Positions 33,661-44,673 of a stretch of 64,000 bases of DNA are shown piece after piece (within the stretch, counting starts at the first letter, position 1; each line of letters opens with the position of its first letter). Location: NCBI RefSeq assembly GCF_000283155.1, contig NW_004454177.1, forward strand, positions 22,912,527-22,976,526, written 5' to 3'. This DNA is from Ceratotherium simum simum. Its lineage: Eukaryota; Chordata; Mammalia; Perissodactyla; Rhinocerotidae. A program made the position numbers and the translations under genes. The notes below the pieces were generated by a model. The model saw only the letters and a program-made list of their open reading frames with translations. It was not told the origin of the DNA and searched no databases.

Positions 33661-34359
33661 TTACAAAGCTAATAAAACTAAGTCTAGAAATAAAAAAATA
33701 AAACATTCTGCTATAAAATGATGGAGAACTGCAAAATTAATTTATAATAAAAGAATATGAATATCTGATGTCCATGACACACACTCATTGTGAAATCCAA
33801 AATTACTAAATTTAACTGTATTTAGATTTAGAAAGCTGTGTGCTAACACTTGGGATTGAAAGATGGCCTGTGTATTAAAATTACCAGAACATTCTCAACC
33901 GTATCACAAAATAATATTTATTGAACCAAGGTTTCTCGTATTTGCACATATATGATAACATAGTCATAAAAACGTTCTACATCTTCTCTATATAATTAAT
34001 TTTCTTTGGCATCCCCCCATTTCATATCAGCAAAATTTTTAAAAATCAACCACTTGTTTTCCTCATTACTTTATTGCTTAGGAGAATACACCCATTATGC
34101 TAAATTTCCTTCCGCAGATTTTAGATTTACATATACTACATCGTAAACATGCAAGATTAACCATGCTAAACTATGTTGAACTACAGCAATTATTTACTTG
34201 ATTTCATTTTTCCACGTTGCTAAAAACTTTCCTTTTATTTATTTATATTTTATCTAAACATTTCCAACAACTATCTTTCCCTTCCTGTTACGGTAACAGA
34301 ATTTCAGAGCTGGTTTGTTCCTTATTAAGCTTAATGTCTGCTCTCTGAATCCATGATGG
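33661..34359. other. Unassigned AT-rich DNA
   Basis: No repeat family or gene recognised. A/T-rich with several TTTATTTATTTA-like runs near 34240. Confidence 0.4.
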
Positions 34360-36000
34360 CAAATAATATTAAGCTTTTTACTTTAAATTCTCCTTTTGCT
34401 AATATGAATATCAGTACTCCTGATTTTTTATTCTATATTTTCCTGCTGTTTCTTTGAGAATTTTTTAGGCATTTTATATAATTTGATTTATGCCTGTTTC
34501 TTGCAAAGCAACACAGCTTTGTGGTATTATTAACCTAGTCTTAAAGTCTTTACCTATTGATCAAAGAATTGAACAATTGTAATTAATTTCATATTTGTTA
34601 CCTCTGGATTTATTTTGGTTATATTGCTTTATGCTTTCTTACTTTCTGCTTGTTTGCAATTTAGAAATACAAATTTTCCTTCTGCAAAAGCTTGAAAGAT
34701 CAAAATCTTATTTTTAAGAGCAATTACTTATAATTTCATCAGAGGCATAGGTAAATGCACATTTCTGTAAATATAATTACAAAAATAAAAAAGAAGTAGT
34801 TGAACCCCTGTTCCACAGTGAAAAATTTAGTGCATTTTTTCAACATTTTTTTTTTCTCCTCTACTTTACAACTCAATTTATTTGAAAGTTAGAGATGCAG
34901 CTTATAAGTAATTAGCATTCACCATGCAAATTATATTTCTCAATAATTTATTTTTGCTCTTGCATTCATTTTAACCATATTTACAGCACTGATTTCTATT
35001 TTTTCAGTGTCCTTTCCAATATTATTATGCCATTATTTTCACGATATTGATTTCTTAATTTTAATTTATTTCTATTTAAGAGAGCTCTTTCAATCCCTCT
35101 CCTCACAGGAAGATAAGTACTTTCATAACTTAAATGTCTTTCTATGGCCTATATGCTGGCTTAGTTACATATAGATTATTTGAATCACAATCATATCTCT
35201 CCTCTCTCTACCATGCACAGGATGTTTTGCTCATCTTTCTTCTGGCACTCAACACTTTGAGTAAAGCATTCTTGTTAGTTGCATGTGCTCTTGAGACAGA
35301 ATCCTTTGTTCAAATCTTAGATTGGCTAAATACTTCTATATGATGAGGTATTTAACCTTTCTTTATTTTAAATTTTTACATGAGGTTAATGAGGGTATCT
35401 ACTTTATAGTTTGTGCAATGAGTTAGATGAGTTAATATTTGTGTTAATATGCCTAAAGTACTTAGAGTATCTTACAGATAGTAAGTTCCTCATTATATTA
35501 GCAATGATTATGTAGAATTCTGAGGTTAGTCTGATTTTTGCCATTACACATAACTTGTTTTTCTGCCTGGATGCTTGTCAGAACTTTTGCTTAACCTTGA
35601 ATTCAAGAGTTGCTTGAAACTTGGTCACCTCTTTGGATTTTCACACTGAAAAATATTCTTAAGAAAAAACAGCTTCAATTATGAATTAACAATGTGTAAT
35701 CTTGCTGTGTTTTTAGGTTCTTCTGTTTTTTATCCATATTAAACTTTTCTCAGTTTTTATGTCTTTTCACTTAAAAACTTTCTCAAACTTTCTCACTGCT
35801 TAGGTAATTTTATGCTCTATAATAACTCTTTTTATTTCTGATATTTTTTGGCAACGTTTTCATATTGTCCTCTAGCTCTTTCTGCATCTCTATTGTCATC
35901 TCATCCTTTTAGCTTTTTATGCGCCCCTGTTTGTGTTTCCTAGAAACCATATCTTTTGCCCTCTCTGGAAAGCTCTCAAGGGGATTTCTCCAATTTTTTT
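34360..36000 (-). mobile_element. Very old antisense L1 (endonuclease to ORF1 region), interrupted by MIR
   Basis: On the plus strand, 34390-34680 has the complement of the L1 endonuclease N-terminal region: 'gctaatatgaatatcagtac', a 'tgcctgtttcttgcaaagca' block, 'tacctattgatcaaagaatt', then 'ctttcttactttctgcttgt'. T-rich text at 34980-35110 and 35690-35990 ('tctttctgcatctctattgt') is compatible with the ORF1 coiled-coil complement further 5'. Divergence is heavy; only the endonuclease part is reasonably sure. Confidence 0.42.
35285..35510 (+). repeat. MIR SINE fragment, sense
   Basis: MIR-like blocks in order: 'gtgctcttgagacagaatcc', 'tgttcaaatcttagattggc', 'tgaggtatttaacctttctt', 'gagggtatctactttatagt', 'atgagttagatgagttaata', then 'agtacttagagtatctta'. 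Within or beside the old antisense L1. Confidence 0.65.
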
Positions 36001-36489
36001 CTTTACTATTATTGTTATTATTATTATTTTGGTAGAACACCGTTTCTAACATAGTATATATAGAAGACCATGCTTTTTAGCATGCAAGCTTCCTGGTCTT
36101 CTCTGTATCTAACATCCAAGCGACACAGGATATAAGCTTTCTTTCCTACACTCCTTTCTAGTGATGGAGTCCTAGGAGTTGTAATCTAGAAATGAGTGGG
36201 AAAGCAATGCCCTGATTGATGATGGAAGGTCAGAGGTATAAATCTGACCAAGACTGGTTAAATAATCTCTGGGACATGACAATTTAATTTTATTTACAGT
36301 ATATTTTTGTATCCCAAAGTTTGAGGCAGCAAAAACCACTGTTCTCTATCTTGTATTACTATTCACAGTTTCTTTCTTACTTTCTGTAAAATTTTACCTA
36401 GATAACTCTTATTCACTTTTATTCATTATTCTAGACTCAAGTTACAATATAGACATATAAAATTTTTTAAATTCAAATGGTGGGGAGTT
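36001..36489. other. Unassigned DNA with a short (TTA)n-like run
   Basis: 'ttattgttattattattatt' at about 36007-36028 is a short imperfect simple repeat. No family or gene recognised in the rest. Confidence 0.4.
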
Positions 36490-36720
36490 GAACATGTTTC
36501 ACGTATACAATCTCAGCTTGACCACCCATTCCTCCAGGCTTTCCCTCACAAAGCAGCTTAGCGTTCTTTGCTCTCCTGTAACATCATATACTTAGCTTCT
36601 CGTTGCTGTCATCACATATGCACTTATGTACACAGGGAGACTGGCAATGAGGGCAGGGATGTGTTTTAGCTTATTTACCACTCTTTCTAGGGCCTATCCA
36701 AGGGCATAAAAAATTGTTAA
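36490..36720 (+). repeat. L2 LINE 3' fragment, sense
   Basis: 'cacccattcctccaggcttt', 'tcatcacatatgcacttatg', 'agactggcaatgagggcagg' and 'gatgtgttttagcttattta' follow the last blocks of L2 in order. Moderate divergence; ends before the standard terminal repeat. Confidence 0.45.
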
Positions 36721-38235
36721 TTATTCTTTGAATTGTATGAATTTATAGTGTGAGATTGCATTTGTTGCTTGTATCTTTCTTATTGAGAGGGTAGTAGTAC
36801 TTTTCCTATTTTGTGTATGTTTATGAATAACTTAATGGAAAGTTGGGAGGATACATATCAGGTCCTGCTTTTACTTTTTGCTGCCATTTTGACCAGGAAG
36901 ACCTTATAGAGTATTATAATGGTTACATTCTTAATTAAAATGCTTTATGAGAAAGTGAAAGTCATCTAAGTGAGCAAAGACAAAAATATGATTCAAAGTC
37001 ATTTAAACACCAGTTGTTCTCACCTTTCTTCTTGATTAGGGATAATTCATTGTGTACAAACTGATGTTTGTCCATTGCAGTATTTATTCCCATTTTGGTT
37101 TTCCTCATACTTTTTTTTCTCATTAATAATTGCATTATTTGCTGTAACTTCCTGTCATTTCCTTTCATAATTTTTCTTACAGTTGGGGAATGAGAAGATG
37201 AAGTTGGTAATCATTTTCTCAATTAATTAGCATAGTCAGGGAAATATATTTTTTTGGTTTAAAAAATATAAGCTATGTCTTTAATTAGACTTTTGGGAAG
37301 AAAAGATTAACAAATGTGCATCAGTTATTACTTATATTTGCCAGATCTACTGTGTGGTAGATTGAGAATTAATGTCATGCTTCTTCAACCCTCAAGAACA
37401 AAGAATAAGCAACACAAACATTTTAAAACAAAAAATTTCAACAAAAAACATGGATGATGTAAAGCAAATGATGTACTGATAACTGCCCTAACACTTCTGA
37501 AAAGTGAGTTTGCCCCAAAGAACTTTAAAAAAGTTTAAGGAATTGAGAAGAGAGGATTTGAGGTATTGCTTTAAACAGGAATATCCTTTTAAAACCTCTT
37601 TTGAAAAGCAATGAGAGATTCAGATTCCCTTTTCCAAAGTTTATAGTGAAGTGATTGCTCCTTCCCTTTCCCAAGAAAAGCAGAACATTGGATTCTTATG
37701 AAATTGAAACAGAGATTCTCTGTACTCTCCAATATCAGATGCAGCTGAAGGCAGGAGTGAGTGACTTTTCTGAAAACAGGAGGCTAAGGGAATGTTTATA
37801 AATTGACTATTTAGATACCTTTCAACCTCTGTCTCTTCCACTATCAGCTACAAGAACACGGGCAGCCAGGATTATGGCTCCAGGGAGGACATTCAAGAAT
37901 TTCTTTCTAGATTTAAAGAGAAAAGAACAAAAGATTCCAAGCTGAAATGCTGTCTCATTCCTCAGAGAAGCATATGAATTGACAAGCCCCACAAATGCTC
38001 ACAGAGCTTTCAGTAAGAAAATTTAAAACAAAAAAAAACAAAAACAAAAACAAAATTAAATTAAATTAAGTGGAGGTAACAATGATGAGAGAGACAAAGA
38101 AAAAATAATAATATCAATAATAGTGTCAAAGAAGAAAAGACAGTATATTGAGACATAAGACGACTTAAAAAAAGAAATTTCAAAAACAATCAACAACCAC
38201 CATCAAAATAACAAACAACAAAAAATGACAAAGAA
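36721..38235. other. Unassigned DNA ending in an A/C-rich low-complexity stretch
   Basis: 36721-38000 has no recognised repeat or gene; minus-strand frames at 36962-37168 and 37641-37841 are 66-68 codons without support. 38020-38235 is strand-asymmetric and A/C-rich ('aaaacaaaaacaaaaacaaa', 'caacaaccaccatcaaaata'), consistent with a decayed poly-A or simple-repeat tail. Confidence 0.4.
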
Positions 38236-38490
38236 GGCCAGCCGTGATGGCCTAGTGGTTAAAGTTTGGTGTGCTCCACTTTGGCAGCCCGGGTTCAGTT
38301 CCCAGATACAGAACTACACCACTCGTCTGTCAGTAGCCATGCTGTGGTGGTGGCTCACATAGAAGAACTAGAAGGACTTATAACTAAAATATACAACTAT
38401 GTACTGGGGCTTTGGGGAGAAAAAAAAAAAGAAAAAGAGAAGATTGGCAACAGATGTTAGCTCAGACTGAATCTTTCCCAGCAAAAATAA
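38236..38490 (+). mobile_element. ERE SINE, sense, older copy with the 'ggggctttgggg' 3' module
   Basis: 'aggccagccgtgatggccta', 'gtggttaaagtttggtgtgc', B-box 'gggttcagttccc', 'gccatgctgtggtggtggct', 'actagaaggacttataacta', 'tatgtactggggctttgggg' and 'ggcaacagatgttagctcag', then an (ATTA)n/(AAAT)n tail. CpGs are mostly lost and the target duplication is unclear in the A-rich flank. The 64-codon frame here is SINE sequence. Confidence 0.88.
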
Positions 38491-38569
38491 ATATATTAAT
38501 TAATTAATTAAATAAAATAAATAAAATGGAAACTATAACGTGCAAAATAATTTTAAAAAAGGCAAAGAA

Positions 38570-38999
38570 AATCAATAAATAGCAAACTAAAGAAACAACA
38601 CACAACAATCAAAAACAAACTATCAACAAACAAAAATCAGACAATCAACAAACTTCCCAAGAAGAGCAAATGCTGAAGGAAAATGATTTTCAACTTTTAA
38701 ATTATATACCAATTTTATATCAATCAAAGATAAGAATTGAAAAAATTTACAATGGCATATCCCCAGAAAAAAATCTGCCTCCCATGCTGCCTCATTCAGG
38801 AAGCTAATGAAAGGTATAAATTTCAAAACCTGGGAGTAAAACAAGATACGGGACACTACAGGAGATCCAGAAAATGTGGGCTCCACAAGAATAGAAAGAT
38901 GTTGATAGAAGGAATTCCAGGACAATAGTAGTGCAGGAAACATAGAACACAATTGGTTGAATTGGAACAGAAGGATTGAGATTGTTTGACGATGTGTCT
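38570..38999 (+). mobile_element. Possible HAL1/L1 ORF1-type LINE remnant, sense
   Basis: The text 'atctgcctcccatgctgcct', 'cattcaggaagctaatgaaa' and 'actacaggagatccagaaaa' resembles the ORF1 3' portion of HAL1-like elements. The fit is loose, no frame is maintained, and the upstream part (38570-38660) is low-complexity A/C-rich. The overlapping ORFs on both strands (38623-38952 minus, 38737-38928 plus) are not coding. Confidence 0.28.
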
Positions 39000-39070
39000 T
39001 AAAAAGAGGGAGGAAGAGAATGAAAAGAGAGAGAGAGAAAGAATGAGAGAAAGAGACAGAAAGAAAGAAA
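39000..39070 (+). repeat. Purine-rich (GA/GAAA)n tract
   Basis: About 70 bases of A/G with only scattered pyrimidines ('agagagagagagaaagaatg', 'agacagaaagaaagaaatg'). It gives rise to the Lys/Arg/Glu-rich ORF at 38986-39297 and the Ser/Phe/Leu-rich shadow on the other strand. Confidence 0.88.
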
Positions 39071-39165
39071 TGTTAATTTCACTGTTTGAATATGCTGGAA
39101 GTAAAGCTATAGTACACATAAAACTAACCAAAAATGCAACTATTAATTATAGAAGTGGGAAAACA

Positions 39166-39422
39166 GGGGCCGGCCTGGTGCTGCAAGCCGTTAAGTGTGT
39201 GCGCTACACTGCAGCGGCCTGGGGTTCGCTGGTTTGGATCCTGGGCGCACACCGACTCAACGCTTGGCAAGCCATGCTATGGCAGTGTCCCATATAAAGT
39301 GGCGGAAGATGGGCACGGATGTTAGCCCAGGGCTGGTCTTCATCAGCAAAAAAAAAAAAGAAGAGAATTGGCATTGGCAGATGTTAGCACAGGGCTGATC
39401 TTCCTCATACATACACAAACAA
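39166..39422 (+). mobile_element. ERE SINE, sense, perfect 13-bp target duplication
   Basis: 'ggggccggcctggtgctgca', B-box 'ggtttggatcctg', 'agccatgctatggcagtgtc', 'ccatataaagtggcggaaga', then two 'gatgttag(c)cagggct' modules separated by an A-run, and a 'catacatacacaaaca' tail. Target duplication agaagtgggaaaa at 39151-39163 and 39423-39435, identical. Four short overlapping ORFs here are SINE-borne. Confidence 0.94.
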
Positions 39423-39435
39423 AGAAGTGGGAAAA

Positions 39436-41930
39436 TATTATACAAGTTATAAACAAATATTTTCTAATCTTAATGATGTAAATGTTAAATATTTATTTAG
39501 AAAATATGTGATGGATTCATATTATAGCTATAGAGCAGGAAAAATTTATATGGGAGGACAGTTTGTTGTTTATTGTTATCTTCCTTATTAGGAAACAATA
39601 TATAATGACTAAACTTGAAAAATCAATAATAAAATAAACGTATTATTTAGAAATATATGTTTGTAATTTTCAGAAGAACAGTAGAATTAAAACAGGAAAC
39701 AAGTATAAAGGATATGGATGATTACGGCTGTGATGGATTTTATTTTCATTTTAAATATTGTAGTGCTATTTGATTTTTAAAATGCACTCGTATTAATTAT
39801 AAAAATAATTTTTAAATTTAAAAAAATTATTGAAGTAGATTTAATTTGTGGTATTAGAAGTACCAAGGATTATCACATGATAATTCAATGATTAATCAAG
39901 GATAACTGAAGATGTGTGTAAATGGAAACATGCAAATATATTAATGTGCACAGAAATATATGCAAAAGTACATCATTTCCTTAAAAATAAAAAAATTTTA
40001 AGGCCAGGGAAAGAGTCATAAACTGATACTCTCTGGGCCAAAATCTGTTATCAAATATGTTTTCTTTCTCAAAATATTTAAAAATGAATTTGAATTGTTT
40101 GAGTAATTCACTACACTCATTAATTGCACTCTCCCACTTAGTGGTATCTAGTTCCTAAAGACATTTGAATTTATGATACTATGACCTATAAGGGCATATT
40201 TTAAAAATAATTGATCTTTATTTTCTCATTTACTAGCTTATTTTCTGTGTGGTATCTAAAAATATATATTAATGGCTTAAAATCAATGTCTATCAAGGTA
40301 AATTATTTAATTCAGAACTATTTAGAACCCTTTCTCTGGAGGAAACTGGGATTAATTTAATACTTTGAAGCTTAAATAAGGAGAGACTCTAGGTTGCTAC
40401 TGTTACTTTCTTTTAGCTTTTGAGAAAAATAGAGAGAAAATAAATAGAATTGTGAAAGATGAAAAATTTTACAATATTATATCACAGCCTTTCCCCTATT
40501 CAAGGCAAATTTAGCTCAGGGAACACAAAAAAGACTAATTAAATTTTTGGGTCATTAAGAATTTATTTTACTATGTTTATCTCTCCCAAGTATTTTATTA
40601 CTAAAAATATCACTACCATTTTATACATTTATATACTTGTACGTACAATAAATACATACCTATTTCTTCAAGCTTAACAAAGAAATTCCTTTATAAGCTA
40701 CCCTGATAGCTATATCTTAATTAATTTAACGATAGTCAGCTTGGAGAGTTTATATACTACAAATTTGCAAATTTTTTACACTAACGTGAAAGCATCTCAT
40801 TTGAATATTTTGGCATAAGTCCCTGGTCCCTGTTTAAGAAGTTTTCATAACTCTTAGGGGATATTTCTAAAGGCATTGCTTAATAATTTAACTCAAGTAA
40901 TAAAAAAGTATATTACTGTATAGCAGGAAAAAAATAATTTCAAAGCCATTATTAACAGTAGCTTTCATTTCTATTAAAGACATAAGTTTCAATATACTTT
41001 TTTATCCGTTAATGTGACCAGATCCTTTCACAGTTATTGTGCTTCTACTCCACCCATGGCACCATGTAGCTTCTGCCAATTTAAATTAAACATGTTGCCA
41101 TCTCTTTCCCTTATGATTTCACTGTCAACTGGGGCTCAGACATAAAAATACGATACCACATTGTGTAATGCATGTGCTATAATGTAGGTAAGAACTATGT
41201 GCTCTAGAGTACTGTGGAGCATAGCAGAGGAGTGATGAGTATGCTTAAAGTTGTTAGAAAAGGATTCATAAGAAGGGAGGTATTTTGATTCTTAGGCACT
41301 GGATAAGTATCACCAGGGTACAAAATAATGCACTTATTATGTAATATGGTAAAAGGCCATGGCCAGATCAGCCTCTTGGAAGATCTCCTATTGCTTATAA
41401 ATCCTCATGTTAGTGGTTTATTAGACTCTTTAGTATTATTAACATTGCAATGTCTAAAACCTGGGATATTTATCCAGTGATAAGGCAGAGAAAAGTTGTT
41501 TTATTTATTTATTTTTTAAGTTACACATTAATAATATGATCAGTTGGTTGGTAAGAGAGGAAAAGTAGCCTCTGAAGAGACAGAATGCTCTCCTGACTCC
41601 TATCCAGCACCTACCACTAAAGTCTTTGAGCCAGGAGCAGCTTTATGAGAGAATGGAAGGTGCTGGAGAACCATGCATACTTCACGATCTGTTATATCCT
41701 CTACTCTAAAGTGTTGAAAAGTATCCTTTGCCCGAGATAAATAAAAGCTTCTTACTATCATGAAAAGAGACTTATTTTACATCTGCTGAGCAAAACCTTC
41801 GAGTTCTAGGGATCCCCAAACTGACAAAATAATCCAGGACAGATTAATTAAGTGCCATTAGAAATCTAGACTCTAGGAAAGTAGAGTGGCAAGGATGTGC
41901 CGTATACCTCCTTCTCTTTAACTGGAGTAG
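39436..41930. other. Unassigned AT-rich DNA, about 2.5 kb
   Basis: No gene, RNA or repeat family recognised. Mostly A/T with a few ordinary stretches (41000-41400). No frame of 60 codons or more. Confidence 0.4.
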
Positions 41931-42651
41931 TGGGTATGGCAGATTGTATTTTCCAAGATGACCTCAACAAGATGTCCCATCCCAAATGCTCTACTGAAAA
42001 CACGATATTGAAGTGGCATAAATGTTCTCTCTGCTTGAATCTGCGTGAGTCTCTGACTAAGGAAGAACCGATGCTATGTGATTTCTGAGGCGAAGTGACA
42101 CAAGGTGATAGAATATCCACCTGGTCCTTTTGAGATGCTTGTTCTTTGAAACTAGTCACTGCTGTGAAGAAACAGAGAGAGAATGTAGATTAGGCCAGGC
42201 CACATGTAGATTAGGTCCCAGATGACAGCCAGAATCAATCTTCACATGTGTTAGTGAGCAAGCCTTCAGACTTGTGGTGTCCAATAGAGTAGCCACTAGG
42301 CACATATGACTATTTAAATTTAAATTTAAATTAATTAAAAATAATTGTAATGTGATGCTAGTCACATGCTCAGTAGCCATGTGTGGCTAGTGGCGACTGT
42401 TTTGGACCACACAGATATAGCACAATTCCATCATTACAGAAAGTTTTATTAGACAGCACTGCTTCAGATGATTCTAATCCCAGCCATAGAGTTACTTCTA
42501 GCCTTCGGTATTCCCAGCTGAGACCTCAGATTTCATGAGATGAGATGTCATCTCAAATGTGCCCTTTTCAACTCCTAACAAACAGAAATGGTTGTTATTT
42601 TATGCATTAATTTGGGCGTGGTTTGTTATGCAGTACTAGGTAACTCAAACA
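41931..42651 (+). mobile_element. 5' LTR of an MLT1 MaLR provirus (carries a hAT MITE)
   Basis: Starts near 'tatggcagattgtattttcc'; contains 'tctgcttgaatctgcgtgag', 'gagatgcttgttctttgaaa', 'agtgagcaagccttcaga' (then the MITE) and 'cttcagatgattctaatccc', 'cagctgagacctcagatttc'. Ends 'gtttgttatgcagtactagg', 'taactcaaaca'. This is the long MLT1 LTR form. The stretch 'gagatgcttgttctttgaa' is shared with the 3' LTR at 44391, tying the two together. Short frames at 41866-42159 and 42156-42380 are incidental. Confidence 0.78.
42272..42461. mobile_element. hAT-type MITE inserted in the MLT1 LTR, 8-bp target duplication
   Basis: 190-bp element with inverted ends: left 'tgtggtgtccaatagag', right 'ttattagacagcactg' (complement 'cagtgctgtctaataa'). 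Internal palindrome-like 'tttaaatttaaatttaaatt' and 'gtagccatgtgtggctagtg' are typical of the widespread non-autonomous hAT-Charlie group; MER33-like from memory, name uncertain. Flanked by cttcagac (42264-42271) and cttcagat (42462-42469), 7 of 8. Removing it with one target copy restores normal MLT1 LTR text. Confidence 0.82.
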
Positions 42652-44014
42652 TACTTTGGAATCTGGAACTGGGGTGTTGTCATAACAACTTAAATATGCG
42701 GCACTGGTGTTGGAACCAGGCAGCAAATCGAAACTATAAGGGCAATGAAGAGGCTTTTAGCAAAAGGCTGAAGTGTTTCAGAGAATTTCATTTCAAGCTT
42801 GTGTAAAGGGACACTTGTTATATAGCAGCACCAAGTTTGGCAACAGTGTCTCCTCTGGTAATGTGGAATTAGGAAAAGGAATTAATTAACTCTACCGTTT
42901 AGTGGAGATTTCCAGTTAGAATGTTAAAAGTGCCACTTTGCTGCTTCTATGATAAAGTTCTACAGAAGAGAGATAACGCAAAAACAGAAATGTTAAGTAT
43001 AAAGGGTCCAAGATTTGCTAGGTTTAAAAATAAAACTAGTCGTCATTCCCAGCCTCTCCAGCTAGCAAGAATTTCTCAAAATAGGAAAAGATCTCAGAGC
43101 AGAGATTAAGCCCATGTGCTTTTAGGAAAACAGGATCTAAAGATGAAGCTAAAGGATTGACTGTGAAGCCTTTTGCTAAGGCTTCAGAAAGCTCTAAGGC
43201 TTTGACTCATAGATCTTACAGATAAAAGGCCCTCTGAAAAGCTTAGGAGTGTGCCTCACAGATATTCTCCTTAAACAATAGGGTTTCTAGACCCTAAAGG
43301 TTTTTAGCTACAGTTTCACAGTGAGTGTGATGTAGAAGAGGGTCTATGTTGAAGATATCTGTGGATGTATCTTTTCTCTAACGTTGTGAAGATTCATAAA
43401 GAACCCATAACGTGGGTGTTTTTGTTTTTGTTTTGTTTTAAGACAACTGTACTGGCAGAAGCATGAGCAGCTTAGACTAAATGTGACAAAAACAAAAAAC
43501 AAAAAAGTGAGAAAGAGACTTTTCGATCTTCAATTTCTTATGGGCAGAAAGTAGACTGAAAAGACCACGTACTTGCAAACACAGTTTTATTAAAAAAAAA
43601 AAAAAAGATAGCTCAAAGGGTAGTACCAAGAGTCCAAAGGGCAGAGTCAAGAGGAATCATTCACAGAAAATGGAAATATGTATCTGCTCATTTCAGAATT
43701 GCTATGGATCAGAAAATGTTGCCTGCCTCCTGTTTCCCTCTTTTTGAACGTTACTGTACGAGGGGTGTGTAGGAAGCAGATAACTTGTCTCTTTAACCCT
43801 CAGATCATCATATCAAAAGAAAGTGTTTCTAAGGAGCTATGCTAGAGACCAAACTGAAGGAGTCTCATTCATGCAAGGACCTGATATAGATGACAAAGTG
43901 CTGAAACTCAAGCCTGAGACTAGCGCTGCAGTGGAATGAGACTTTTGGGTAGCATTTCCAGAGGATGGGTGTATTTTGTAGGTAAAAGGAATATAAATAA
44001 AATGTGACTAGAAG
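42652..44014 (+). mobile_element. MLT1 internal region (MaLR), non-coding
   Basis: Begins directly after the 5' LTR with 'ggaactggggtgttgtcata', the usual start of MLT1 internal sequence. MaLR elements have only a degenerate gag-like internal region and no pol, and here I see only frames of 62-72 codons (42588-42806, 42921-43109). The length of about 1.4 kb fits a short MaLR interior. Decayed and immobile. Confidence 0.65.
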
Positions 44015-44673
44015 AACAGTGGCAGTTGTAATACATGAACTCAAAATTTTCTGACATTTCTTTTATTTCTTCCCTGGAATCTGGGCTCTGCAACCTTTGG
44101 ACCAGTGGAAAACAGAAGTGACACGCTGCCATTCTCTGGGTCTAGGCCTTAAGAAGCTGGCAGCTTCTACTTTCTTTATTTTTGTGTGTATGAGGAAGAT
44201 CAGCCCTGGGCTAACATCCATGCCCCTCTTCTCGCACTTTATATGGGACGCCGCCACAGCATGGCTTGACAAGCAGTGTGTGGGTGCGTGCCCAGGATCC
44301 AAACCAGCGAACCCCAGGCCGCCACAGCGGAGTGCGCGCACCCAACTGCTTGCGCCACCAGGCCAGCCCTGTTTCTACTTTCTGAATCTTGAGATGCTTG
44401 TTCTTTGAACCATCATGCTGTTAGGAGAAGTTGTGTATAGATGTTCTGTCTGACAGGCCCAGCTGATAACCTCTAGAACCTGAGCAAGTTTTCAGAAGAT
44501 TCCAGCCCCCAGCTCTCAAGCCACCTCAAATGATACGATGTGGAGCAGAAGATTAAATGCCTCCACTGAGCCTTCACCAGAACTGCAGATTTCTGAGTAA
44601 AATACATGATTGTTGTTGTTTATAGCCAGTGAATTTGGGGTAGTTTCTATGCAGCAGTATATAACAAGAAACA
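44015..44673 (+). mobile_element. 3' LTR of the MLT1 MaLR provirus (split by an ERE)
   Basis: Starts near 'gtggcagttgtaatacatga', aligned loosely with the 5' LTR start. After the ERE it continues 'gagatgcttgttctttgaac', 'gttttcagaagattccagcc', 'cccagctctcaagccacctc', 'atgtggagcagaagattaaa', 'ttgttgttgtttatagccag' and ends 'gcagcagtatataacaagaa' plus 'aca' at 44673. Together with the LTR at 41931 it frames a MaLR provirus. The first part is shorter or more decayed than in the 5' LTR. No clean 5-bp target duplication was seen. Confidence 0.74.
44176..44371 (-). mobile_element. ERE SINE, antisense, in the MLT1 3' LTR
   Basis: Reverse-complement ERE: 'gaagatcagccctgggctaa', 'catccatgcccctcttctcg', 'cgccacagcatggcttgaca', B-box complement 'ggatccaaacc', and the head complement 'ccaccaggccagccct'. 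Only one 3' module is present. Target duplication cttctactttct (44164-44175) versus tttctactttct (44372-44383), 11 of 12. The LTR text continues across it. The two ORFs spanning it (44063-44341 minus, 44097-44408 plus) are SINE plus LTR sequence. Confidence 0.92.

Noticed and set aside
38986..39297. 103-aa ORF starting with a Glu/Arg/Lys-rich segment
   Set aside because: The charged segment is a purine simple repeat, and the rest is ERE sequence.
42272..42461. Palindromic AT-rich 'tttaaatttaaatttaaatt' as an origin or binding site
   Set aside because: It is the normal interior of the hAT MITE and not an independent site.
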